NCBI RefSeq assembly: GCF_014145225.1
Contig: NZ_JABVCQ010000004.1
Coordinates: 1-64,000, forward strand
DNA from: Thiospirillum jenense
Lineage (GTDB): Bacteria > Pseudomonadota > Gammaproteobacteria > Chromatiales > Chromatiaceae
Length of the DNA stretch: 64,000 nucleotides
Reading direction: 5' to 3'
The notes under the pieces were generated by a model. The model was not told the DNA's origin, made no database searches, and saw nothing but the letters and a program-made list of their open reading frames with translations. The translations under genes were made by a program, and so were the position numbers. This document shows, piece after piece, positions 40,388 through 47,560 of the stretch (its first letter is position 1; the number at the start of each line of letters is the position of its first letter).

Positions 40388-41374
40388 TCACGCTTCATTG
40401 CCGAAATGATCGTAGCCCGACCGTTCCGGTTGCCAACTCTGTCCATTCGGCTGGTGCCAGCGAATCCCCGGCTGACGCTCGACATAACCAATGACGGTTA
40501 ATGGACACGCCGCCATGTTTGCATATTGCGTTAATTGATTTAATCGCTCTAGCGGTAAAGTAAAACACAGTTCATAATCATCTCCACTCGCCACGGCCAA
40601 TTCCCATTCATTCGTCGCCGCAATGACCGCAGCAACCGGTTGATCTAATGGTAATTGCGCGAGTTCAATCATCGCCCCGCAATGACTTGCCGTTAATAAA
40701 TGTCCCACATCAGCGGCTAATCCATCCGACAAATCAATTGCCGCGCTGGCTTGACCGCGTAATAATTGACCGAGTGCGAGGCGCGGTATTGGACGTTCTA
40801 ATCGGTTTAATAAAGCGGGCAATGGTGACGGGGCGCTCGGGTCAGCGCGCTTGAGTTTTAATTGCCGTAACGCCAATCCCGCGCCGCCCAAACTGCCGCT
40901 GACGACGATTAAATCGCCCGGTTTTGCCCCAGAACGGCGCAAACCCTGCCCAATTGGCACGAAACCGTGCGCTTGAACGGTGATGGTCAGCGGGCCGCGA
41001 GTGGTGTCACCGCCGATTAATCGAACGCCGTGTTCGACAGCTAAGTCATTGAATCCTCTAGCAAAATTGCGCAACCAGTCAGCGTCAAACTGCGGCACGG
41101 TCAGCGCCAATGTCACCCACGCCGGCGTTGCCCCGCAGGCGGCTAAATCGCTCAAATTGACCGCTAACGCCTTATAACCGAGCGCCAGCGGGTCGCAATC
41201 GGCAAAAAAATGCACATCTGCGACCAATGTGTCGATGCTGACGGCTAATTCGTGTCCCGCCGGCGGGCGCAGTAGGGCGCAGTCGTCGCCGATGTCGAGC
41301 GCCACATCAGCGCGTGTCGCCCCCAATCCAGTGAAATAAGCACGAATTAGGTCAAATTCGGATTGCATGGTCAT
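40388..41374 (-). CDS. thiL: thiamine-monophosphate kinase
   Basis: Phosphorylates thiamine monophosphate to the active cofactor thiamine diphosphate. The protein of 328 residues has LDIGDDCALL, SIDTLVADVHF, ALAVNLSDLAACGA, LIGGDTTRGPL (ATP/Mg sites), AIDLSDGLAADVGHL and ASGDDYELCFTL. It is the last gene of the minus-strand ribBA-ribH-nusB-thiL operon, 28 bases after nusB, the standard gammaproteobacterial order. A second in-frame ATG lies two codons in. Confidence 0.96.
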   Translation of the reverse strand: MTMQSEFDLIRAYFTGLGATRADVALDIGDDCALLRPPAGHELAVSIDTLVADVHFFADCDPLALGYKALAVNLSDLAACGATPAWVTLALTVPQFDADWLRNFARGFNDLAVEHGVRLIGGDTTRGPLTITVQAHGFVPIGQGLRRSGAKPGDLIVVSGSLGGAGLALRQLKLKRADPSAPSPLPALLNRLERPIPRLALGQLLRGQASAAIDLSDGLAADVGHLLTASHCGAMIELAQLPLDQPVAAVIAATNEWELAVASGDDYELCFTLPLERLNQLTQYANMAACPLTVIGYVERQPGIRWHQPNGQSWQPERSGYDHFGNEA

Positions 41375-41402
41375 TGTTCGTTATTCAATTTTTCATTCAA
41401 AT

Positions 41403-41894
41403 TCATGCCTTGCGCATTTGCCTGGCGACGCGATCTAATACGCCGTTAATATAACGATGCCCCTGTTCTGCGCCAAACAGCTTTGCCAAATCTACTGCTT
41501 CATTAATCACGACAGCGGCGGGTAATTCCGGGCTAAATAATAATTCATATACGCCGATGCTGAGAATAACGCGCTCGACCGGATCAATGCTTTTTAATGA
41601 CCGATCTAGTGCCGGTTGCAATGCGTTATCAATCGCTTCGATTTGCTCCGGGACGCCGCGCAATAGACTGTCGAATAATTGCACCGCGTATTCTGGATGT
41701 GCGCTGCCGCCCTTGTCATTTGAACACTCTGAATGATCGGCGGGCGCATCACGCAATTCTTCTTCTAATGCCGCGATCCATTGCGGATCATCATAAAACT
41801 GCTGGGCAATTTGAACGGGCGTTTCACCCATTAAATGCCATTGATACAGCGCCAGCACGGCATAGCGGCGCGCTTGAGTGCGGGGTTTAGCCAT
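41403..41894 (-). CDS. nusB: transcription antitermination factor NusB
   Basis: An RNA-binding helical protein which, with NusE, nucleates the rRNA antitermination complex on boxA. It has 163 residues: N-terminal RTQARRYAVLALYQWHL, central PALDRSLKSIDPVERVILSIGVYEL, and C-terminal VVINEAVDLAKLFGAEQGHRYINGVLD. An acidic insertion near residues 47-65 (ADHSECSNDKGG) is longer than usual. Its ATG overlaps the ribH stop by one base. Confidence 0.96.
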   Translation of the reverse strand: MAKPRTQARRYAVLALYQWHLMGETPVQIAQQFYDDPQWIAALEEELRDAPADHSECSNDKGGSAHPEYAVQLFDSLLRGVPEQIEAIDNALQPALDRSLKSIDPVERVILSIGVYELLFSPELPAAVVINEAVDLAKLFGAEQGHRYINGVLDRVARQMRKA

Positions 41895-42370
41895 TATTGA
41901 ACAGACTCAAGTTGGCGAAATAAATCAACCATTTCTAATGCTGACAACGCCGCTTCCGCGCCCTTATTACCGGCTTTAGTTCCCGCCCGTTCAATTGCCT
42001 GTTCAATGTTATCTACTGTTAATACACCAAAGGTGACGGGCAATGCGTGGGTTAAACTGACCTGCGCTAATCCTTTAACGCATTCATTGGCAACGTATTC
42101 AAAATGCGGGGTGCCACCGCGAATGACGGCGCCTAATGCAATAATGGCGGAATAGCGTTGAGTGGCAGCCAAGCGGGCGGCGGTGACGGGCATTTCAAAA
42201 GCGCCCGGGACGCGCACAATCGTTAATTGATCGTCATTGACGCCATGCCGTCGCAGTGCATCTAATGCGCCCTTTTCTAAACTATCTACAATAAAACTAT
42301 TCCAGCGGCTAATCACCAACGCGAATTGAACCGAATTAACAACGAGCGCGCCTTCGAGGGTGTGAATCAT
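41894..42370 (-). CDS. ribH: 6,7-dimethyl-8-ribityllumazine synthase
   Basis: Condenses the ribitylamino-uracil with dihydroxybutanone phosphate in the penultimate step of riboflavin synthesis. The protein of 158 residues has [45 protein letters not shown] (active-site His) and [23 protein letters not shown]. It lies between ribBA (33 bases upstream) and nusB, with a one-base overlap. Confidence 0.97.
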   Translation of the reverse strand: MIHTLEGALVVNSVQFALVISRWNSFIVDSLEKGALDALRRHGVNDDQLTIVRVPGAFEMPVTAARLAATQRYSAIIALGAVIRGGTPHFEYVANECVKGLAQVSLTHALPVTFGVLTVDNIEQAIERAGTKAGNKGAEAALSALEMVDLFRQLESVQ

Positions 42371-42403
42371 AGCTGTAATGTCCGTGATAATAATGAAAAA
42401 TGA

Positions 42404-43525
42404 TTAAACGCTGGTGACGTATTCCACTACTTCTAAATCAAATCCAGAAATGCCGTGCATGGCGCGGGGGGCGCTCATTACGCGCATTTTGCGGACGCCC
42501 AAGTCGGCAAGAATCTGCGCGCCCAAGCCGTAAGTACGCAATTCGTTGCGGTCAGTGCGCAGGGCCGGTGGTTGATTATTGCGCTCGCGCTCGCAGCTTT
42601 CCAATTGACGCAAGCGGGCGAGGATGTCTGCGCCACTGTCGCGGTTGCGCAACACGACGATCACGCCCTCGCCGACGCGGGCGATTTGTTCCATCACCGA
42701 GCGCAGCGGCCAGCCGCAGTTGGCGTGTTGTGTGGCAAATAAGTCACAGAGGGTATTTTGCAAATGGACGCGCACCAATGTTGGGCGCTCGGGGCGGATG
42801 TCGCCGAGTGTCAAAGCCAAATGGATGTCGCGGTCAATGGTGTCGCGGTAGGCGGTGACTTGGAAAGTGCCGAAACTGGTGGGTAATTGGCAGCGTTCTT
42901 CGCGGAAAATCGCCTTTTCGTTGGCGACGCGGTATTGGATCAGGTCGGCGATGGTGCCGATTTTCAACCCGTGCGTGGCGGCGAAGCGCTCCAAATCGGG
43001 GCGGCGCGCCATGCTACCGTCTTCGTTGAGAATTTCGACAATCACGGCCGCCGGTTCAAAGCCGGCCAGCCGTGCCAAGTCGCAGCCGGCTTCGGTGTGG
43101 CCGGCACGCACCAACACGCCGCCAGGTTGTGCCATGAGCGGGAAAATGTGGCCGGGTTGCACCAGATCGGCGGGTTTTGCGTTTTCTGCAACAGCGGTGC
43201 GCACGGTGTGGGCGCGGTCGGCGGCGGAGATGCCAGTGGTGACGCCCTGTGCCGCTTCAATTGACACGGTGAAGGCGGTGGAATGCGGGGCGTGATTATC
43301 ATTCACCATTAACGGTAAACGCAGGCGTTCACAACGGGTTTTACTCAAAGTTAAACAAATTAACCCGCGCCCGTATTTGGCCATAAAGTTAATCGCTTCT
43401 GGCGTGACGCAATCGGCGGCGAGTAATAAATCGCCTTCGTTTTCGCGGTCTTCATCATCCATGATAATGACCATGCGTCCGGCACGGAGTTCAGCAATGA
43501 TCTCGGTAATAGAATTGAGTGACAT
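42404..43525 (-). CDS. ribB: 3,4-dihydroxy-2-butanone-4-phosphate synthase with degenerate GTP cyclohydrolase II domain
   Basis: A 373-residue RibBA-type fusion. The N-terminal RibB domain (about 1-205) is intact: [40 protein letters not shown]. The C-terminal RibA-like domain is degenerate: where GTP cyclohydrolase II has Zn ligands in the pattern ECxTGD...RCDCG, this protein reads QNTLCD...QHANCG, so two of the three cysteines are missing. The second half is therefore probably not a cyclohydrolase, as in the RibBX-type hybrids of many proteobacteria, and a separate ribA is expected elsewhere. First gene of the rib-nusB-thiL operon in this window; no FMN riboswitch is recognised upstream. 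Confidence 0.92.
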   Translation of the reverse strand: MSLNSITEIIAELRAGRMVIIMDDEDRENEGDLLLAADCVTPEAINFMAKYGRGLICLTLSKTRCERLRLPLMVNDNHAPHSTAFTVSIEAAQGVTTGISAADRAHTVRTAVAENAKPADLVQPGHIFPLMAQPGGVLVRAGHTEAGCDLARLAGFEPAAVIVEILNEDGSMARRPDLERFAATHGLKIGTIADLIQYRVANEKAIFREERCQLPTSFGTFQVTAYRDTIDRDIHLALTLGDIRPERPTLVRVHLQNTLCDLFATQHANCGWPLRSVMEQIARVGEGVIVVLRNRDSGADILARLRQLESCERERNNQPPALRTDRNELRTYGLGAQILADLGVRKMRVMSAPRAMHGISGFDLEVVEYVTSV

Positions 43526-43902
43526 GGATTAACAATCTTTTCAAGTTCAACGGGTATTAGTCTGCACAATACGAATGCGCACAACGCGGCTTGCCCCCCG
43601 CCAATTGACACTGATCGAGTGACCCCGACGCGGGTTGAGTTAAAACTCTTTCCTGATTTGGTGTGGCAATTTGAATACATGCCGGCAGGGAGTTGGCCAA
43701 AGTACAGGTGAAATTTAGCATGATTAGCCAGTCGCTGGACATGATGCTTAAATTTACTTTGTTTATCAAATGGTTAGAGGAAGATACCTATCGGGTAGTG
43801 GCACACTTAACCCGCGTGTGATAATGACAACTTGGCTAAAATCAATTAGTCTAGTCGGCAACACCCTTCTGATTAAAACTTGTGCTATTCAAAAGCAGCG
43901 AT
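43526..43902. other. 377-base divergent intergenic region
   Basis: This lies between ribB (minus) and the coiled-coil protein gene (plus). I looked for an FMN riboswitch upstream of ribB and did not find its conserved segments. Short ORFs here are not convincing. It must contain promoters for both directions, but none stands out. Confidence 0.45.
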
Positions 43903-44655
43903 ATGAGAGAAATCAAAGTACGACGTGTTGTATCGCCACTGATTGTAAAAGACCGGCGCAATTTGCGGCCGGTAGTCATTACAGTGACGATTATAGCATT
44001 AACTGTTTGGACGTGGTTTATTTATGAACGTGGGCGCGCCAGTGTAATATTTCATGCTGATGCAGCGGCGCTAAAAATTACCCAGTTAAACGAAGTGAAC
44101 CTGGAATTAACTGCTGAACGTGATCAGGTGCAAGCGGCCATTGAACCGCTGAAAGCGCGGGCTGAAAAACATCGCCAAGCGGCGTATCAGGCACAGACGC
44201 AAGTCACGGCATTGCAGAATGAAACCGCTAATTTACGGCGGCAAATTGATGAATTACGCCGCTTATTAGACCCCATTGCTGGCCCTATAACCATTACCCC
44301 ACCTGTGTTAATTCGCCGCGCAAATAATAGTGTCAATTATCAAATGCAAATTTCTTTAACACAACCGCGCATCGATGAAGAGCCATTAGAAGGTGAATTG
44401 GTGTTGCAGGTACGCGGGCGCTTAGATGGTCAAGAACGTTACCTCAGTTTAGCTGAATTAACGCAAGGTGAACGTACGGCACACCGTATTCGTTTTCGAC
44501 GGTTTCAATTAGTTGAAGGGCGACTAACCTTACCGGTAGGATTTATTCCAGATGAAATATTAGTCATGGCAATACCGCATGACCGGCGTATTGGTGGCAC
44601 CCAACAGTTATTCAAATGGGTATGGTCTGATGAACTCCCTACAGACGAACAATAA
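43903..44655 (+). CDS. membrane-anchored coiled-coil protein (DUF6776-like)
   Basis: A 250-residue inner-membrane protein. A basic N-terminus is followed by one transmembrane helix (about residues 25-44, VVITVTIIALTVWTWFIYE), a periplasmic coiled coil (about 55-125, LNEVNLELTAERDQV through LRRQIDELRRLLD) and a beta-rich C-terminal domain with YQMQISLTQPRIDEEPLEGEL. It resembles the DUF6776 family often found next to bactofilin genes. ATG 43903 is chosen over an upstream GTG at 43882. The bactofilin gene begins 12 bases after its stop, so a shared envelope or cell-shape role is likely. Confidence 0.78.
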   Translation: MREIKVRRVVSPLIVKDRRNLRPVVITVTIIALTVWTWFIYERGRASVIFHADAAALKITQLNEVNLELTAERDQVQAAIEPLKARAEKHRQAAYQAQTQVTALQNETANLRRQIDELRRLLDPIAGPITITPPVLIRRANNSVNYQMQISLTQPRIDEEPLEGELVLQVRGRLDGQERYLSLAELTQGERTAHRIRFRRFQLVEGRLTLPVGFIPDEILVMAIPHDRRIGGTQQLFKWVWSDELPTDEQ

Positions 44656-44667
44656 GAGTGTATAGGC

Positions 44668-45135
44668 ATGGCAAGCACCCGCAAATTCAAACCACCAAAA
44701 ATTGTGACGGTTATTGGCCCTGGTACACTGATTAAAGGGGATATTTTATTTGCCGCTGGCTTACATGTTGATGGCGTGGTCCACGGCAATATTAATGGTA
44801 TTGCCGATACGCTGGCAACGCTTACTTTAAGCGATCAGGGCGAAATAGTCGGTGAGATTCGCGTAGATAATTTAATTATTAACGGACGGATTCATGGTGA
44901 TGTATATGCCGGCGAACGTCTTGAATTAGCCCCCGGCGCCCGCATTACCGGCACCGTGTATTACCGCTTATTAGAAATGGCAATGGGCGCTGAAGTCAAC
45001 GGCCAATTAGTTCATGCCGATTCGCAGCAATTACGCCGCCTCAGCTATGATGGGCCTCCTATTTCTGCTGACACCGAATCGTCAATTGTTATAGACCATG
45101 AACCCACCATCACTCCTGAATCAAATAATCAATAA
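44668..45135 (+). CDS. bactofilin
   Basis: A 155-residue polymer-forming cytoskeletal protein. The central beta-helix (about residues 14-115) shows the six-residue hydrophobic repeat and the family motifs IGPGTLIKGDI, GLHVDGVVHGNI, IINGRIHGDVYAGERLEL and ARITGTVYY. The short N-tail and the 35-residue polar C-tail are typical. Bactofilins assemble on the membrane without nucleotide and organise cell-wall synthesis. It is cotranscribed with the upstream membrane coiled-coil protein. Confidence 0.95.
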   Translation: MASTRKFKPPKIVTVIGPGTLIKGDILFAAGLHVDGVVHGNINGIADTLATLTLSDQGEIVGEIRVDNLIINGRIHGDVYAGERLELAPGARITGTVYYRLLEMAMGAEVNGQLVHADSQQLRRLSYDGPPISADTESSIVIDHEPTITPESNNQ

Positions 45136-45150
45136 ATTTGATTGAATACT

Positions 45151-45189
45151 GGATAGCAACTCGACTTCGTTTGGTTGGGTTGCTAATCC
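45151..45189 (+). other. stem-loop after the bactofilin gene
   Basis: GGATAGCAAC (45151-45160) pairs with GTTGCTAATCC (45179-45189) with one bulged base. A competing GGTTGG/CCAACC pair (45173-45178 with 45193-45198) overlaps it. There is no T-run, so the terminator role is uncertain. It sits 15 bases after the bactofilin stop. Confidence 0.4.
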
Positions 45190-45333
45190 AATCCAACCGC
45201 GCCGCTTGAATCACGGTTGTATGTGATCGCCAGCATCAGAACTCCCGCTGAACTGGTAATTAAATGGCATTGATTAGATTAAAAAACTGAATAGCTACCC
45301 ACCTGTATTTCGTTGATTTGTGCCGTCTATTAA

Positions 45334-45504
45334 ATGAAGCAAACACAATTGGTTGCCCATTACACGGATACGGCGTCAATCATGCGATTGATTGAGTCAA
45401 TGGGATTAGCACCATTACGCGCAGAGTGGCAAATCAAACAGGCTGAGATTGCAAATTTATTGAATAAAGCCCCGGCGGTGAAATCATTATTCAGCACAGA
45501 CTAA
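45334..45504 (+). CDS. possible 56-residue ORF in a 586-base gap
   Basis: The only ORF of note between the bactofilin and dapC genes (45136-45721). It begins MKQTQLVAHYTDTASIM and is predicted helical with no membrane segment. There is no clear ribosome binding site and I recognise no family, so it may be a small gene, a gene remnant or chance. The rest of the gap shows only very short ORFs. Confidence 0.25.
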   Translation: MKQTQLVAHYTDTASIMRLIESMGLAPLRAEWQIKQAEIANLLNKAPAVKSLFSTD

Positions 45505-45721
45505 ATCAATTAACGCAGTACAGGCACTATTAATGCAAATAATTGAACGCTGTCGCCCTGGCGCGTAGTTGGGATGATTAAACACCCACTATGCCTGACG
45601 ATGAAATGCTAAAAACCGCTATTAAAGTTGAATAAAATGCAGGGTGCAGATGGTTTTCAGAGAGCGTTTATCTAATGATGTTTTGCACAATTGAGTGACG
45701 CAGTCTATTAATGAATGCGCT

Positions 45722-46930
45722 TCACAATGCGGCGAGATATTGCCGCAAACGCTTTGCCGCTTCAATACAGTCAGCAAGTGGTGCAACTAAAGCAATGCGC
45801 ACATAACCATTGCCGGGATTAATACTCGCTTCATTCGGGCGGGATAAAAACTGCCCCGGTAATACCGTGACATGTTGCGTGGCAAATAATTCACGCGCAA
45901 ATATCGTATCATTCATTGGCGTGGCAACCCACAAATAAAACCCACCGTCTGGCTGCGCACAATTTAATACGCCGTTTAGTTCAGATAATACGGCAGTGAA
46001 CTTGGCGCGATACTCTGCACGATTAGCAATGACATGCGTTTCATCTCGCCATGCCGCCATGCTGGCGTATTGATGATGCAATGGCATAGCACAGCCGTGA
46101 TAGGTGCGATAATTAAAAAACTGCGCAATTAATTGAGCATCACCCGCGACAAACCCTGACCGCAATCCCGGGGCATTCGAGCGTTTAGATAAACTGTGAA
46201 ATACTAAACAACGGCGGAAGTCATCTAATCCCAATGCCATTGCCGCTTGTAATAACCCCGATGGCGGTTGATCTTCATGTGGATATAACTCAGAATAACA
46301 CTCATCAGCTGCAATAACAAAATCGTATTGCTGGGCTAATGTAATGAGCATTTTTAACTGATCTAAACTGAATACGGCACCGGTGGGATTGCCCGGTGAA
46401 CATAGATATAATAATTGACAATCCCGCCAAACTTCTTCTGGCACAGCAGCGAAATCTGGAATAAAACCCGATTGCGCTGTGCAATTCAAATAATACGGTT
46501 GCGCACCAGCTAGTAATGCCGCACCCTCATAAATTTGATAAAACGGATTGGGCATTATGACACGCGGTGGGCGATGAGAATGCTGCGGGTTAATAATTGT
46601 TTGTGCAATAGCAAATAATGCTTCACGAGTGCCATTCACTGGCAAAATATGTTGATTAGGATTTAATACGCTGGTCGGTAATGCAAACCGCCAGCACAGC
46701 CACGCCGCAATTGCCTCGCGCAACGCCAACAAACCGCGTGTGTTGGGATAAGTGGACAAGTGTTGTAAATTCGCACAGAGTGTTTCTGTTACCACAGCAG
46801 GCGTTGGCTGCGTCGGTTCACCGATGGATAGTACAATTGGTGTTAAGTTTGGCGGTGGCGTTACGCCCTGCTGGAGCGCGGCGAGTTTAGCGAACGGATA
46901 GGGTTGCAGTTGTTTAAGATATTGATTCAT
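45722..46930 (-). CDS. dapC: succinyldiaminopimelate transaminase DapC
   Basis: A PLP class I/II aminotransferase converting N-succinyl-2-amino-6-ketopimelate to succinyl-diaminopimelate on the lysine/peptidoglycan route. The protein of 402 residues starts MNQYLKQLQPYPFAKLAAL, with SIGEPTQPTP, the PLP-binding SPGNPTGAVFS and ADECYSELY, and Schiff-base lysine in SLSKRSNAPGLRSGF. ATG 46930 is preferred: the frame reaches 46978 but the preceding gene ends at 46957. The dapC-glnD neighbourhood is common in gammaproteobacteria and supports DapC over other aminotransferases. Confidence 0.92.
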   Translation of the reverse strand: MNQYLKQLQPYPFAKLAALQQGVTPPPNLTPIVLSIGEPTQPTPAVVTETLCANLQHLSTYPNTRGLLALREAIAAWLCWRFALPTSVLNPNQHILPVNGTREALFAIAQTIINPQHSHRPPRVIMPNPFYQIYEGAALLAGAQPYYLNCTAQSGFIPDFAAVPEEVWRDCQLLYLCSPGNPTGAVFSLDQLKMLITLAQQYDFVIAADECYSELYPHEDQPPSGLLQAAMALGLDDFRRCLVFHSLSKRSNAPGLRSGFVAGDAQLIAQFFNYRTYHGCAMPLHHQYASMAAWRDETHVIANRAEYRAKFTAVLSELNGVLNCAQPDGGFYLWVATPMNDTIFARELFATQHVTVLPGQFLSRPNEASINPGNGYVRIALVAPLADCIEAAKRLRQYLAAL

Positions 46931-46956
46931 AGAGTTATTTTGACAAAGTAGTGGCA

Positions 46957-47538
46957 CTACCAGCCGCGATAATACCAACCCTTGTCCCAGCCAGGCGGCG
47001 CCGGTGGGTAAGGAACTGGCGCTGTCAAGGCACTGTCAGCAGCAGGCGACAGTGTTGTATTTTTACCATCAAAGGGTGCCGTAGCCTCAGATAGCGGAGC
47101 GCTCAACCCCGATGGAGTCTCGCGTAACCAGGGTATGTAGCCGCCATACAACGGGTGGTTTCTAAGCAAATAATCCTCATCAAGTCGCTCGTGCAATTGC
47201 TGCCGGCGCTGCGCATGCGCCGATTGCAACCGCTGTGCCTGCGCCTGATTCCACTGTTCACGCCGTCTTCGCCGCTCATCGTGCAATGCTTGCCGCTGTT
47301 GCGCTAACGCATCACGTTGGATACGCACCTCATCTAGCCAGTGATCGGGGAATTCCAGCGGTGCATTGCTCGGTGGGGGGGAAGGTACAGGCGCTGCCGG
47401 CGGCGGCAGGGCGGCGGGAATAGTGACCGACTGTTGTTCAGAAGCGACGGCGTTGCTCATAACCAACATGAACACCAGCCAATTGATATGAATACACCAC
47501 TGGAGTCTATTTAATTTCAATACGTTGACAATACGCAT
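46957..47538 (-). CDS. exported proline-rich coiled-coil protein, unknown function
   Basis: A 193-residue protein with an N-terminal export signal (INWLVFMLVMSNAVAS, cleavage near residue 33). A Pro/Ala-rich segment follows (about 40-65), then a charged Arg/Gln-rich helix (about 70-120, QRDALAQQRQALHDERRRR) and a Pro/Trp-rich end (PPGWDKGWYYRGW). I recognise no family. It sits between glnD (22 bases upstream) and dapC on the same strand, so it is likely cotranscribed with them. Its layout suggests a periplasmic or surface-associated linker protein, which is only a guess. Confidence 0.7.
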   Translation of the reverse strand: MRIVNVLKLNRLQWCIHINWLVFMLVMSNAVASEQQSVTIPAALPPPAAPVPSPPPSNAPLEFPDHWLDEVRIQRDALAQQRQALHDERRRRREQWNQAQAQRLQSAHAQRRQQLHERLDEDYLLRNHPLYGGYIPWLRETPSGLSAPLSEATAPFDGKNTTLSPAADSALTAPVPYPPAPPGWDKGWYYRGW

Positions 47539-47560
47539 AATGCTTTCAACCTAATGATTG

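Noticed and set aside
43526-43770. FMN riboswitch upstream of ribB
   Set aside because: None of the conserved RFN-element segments is recognisable on the minus strand.
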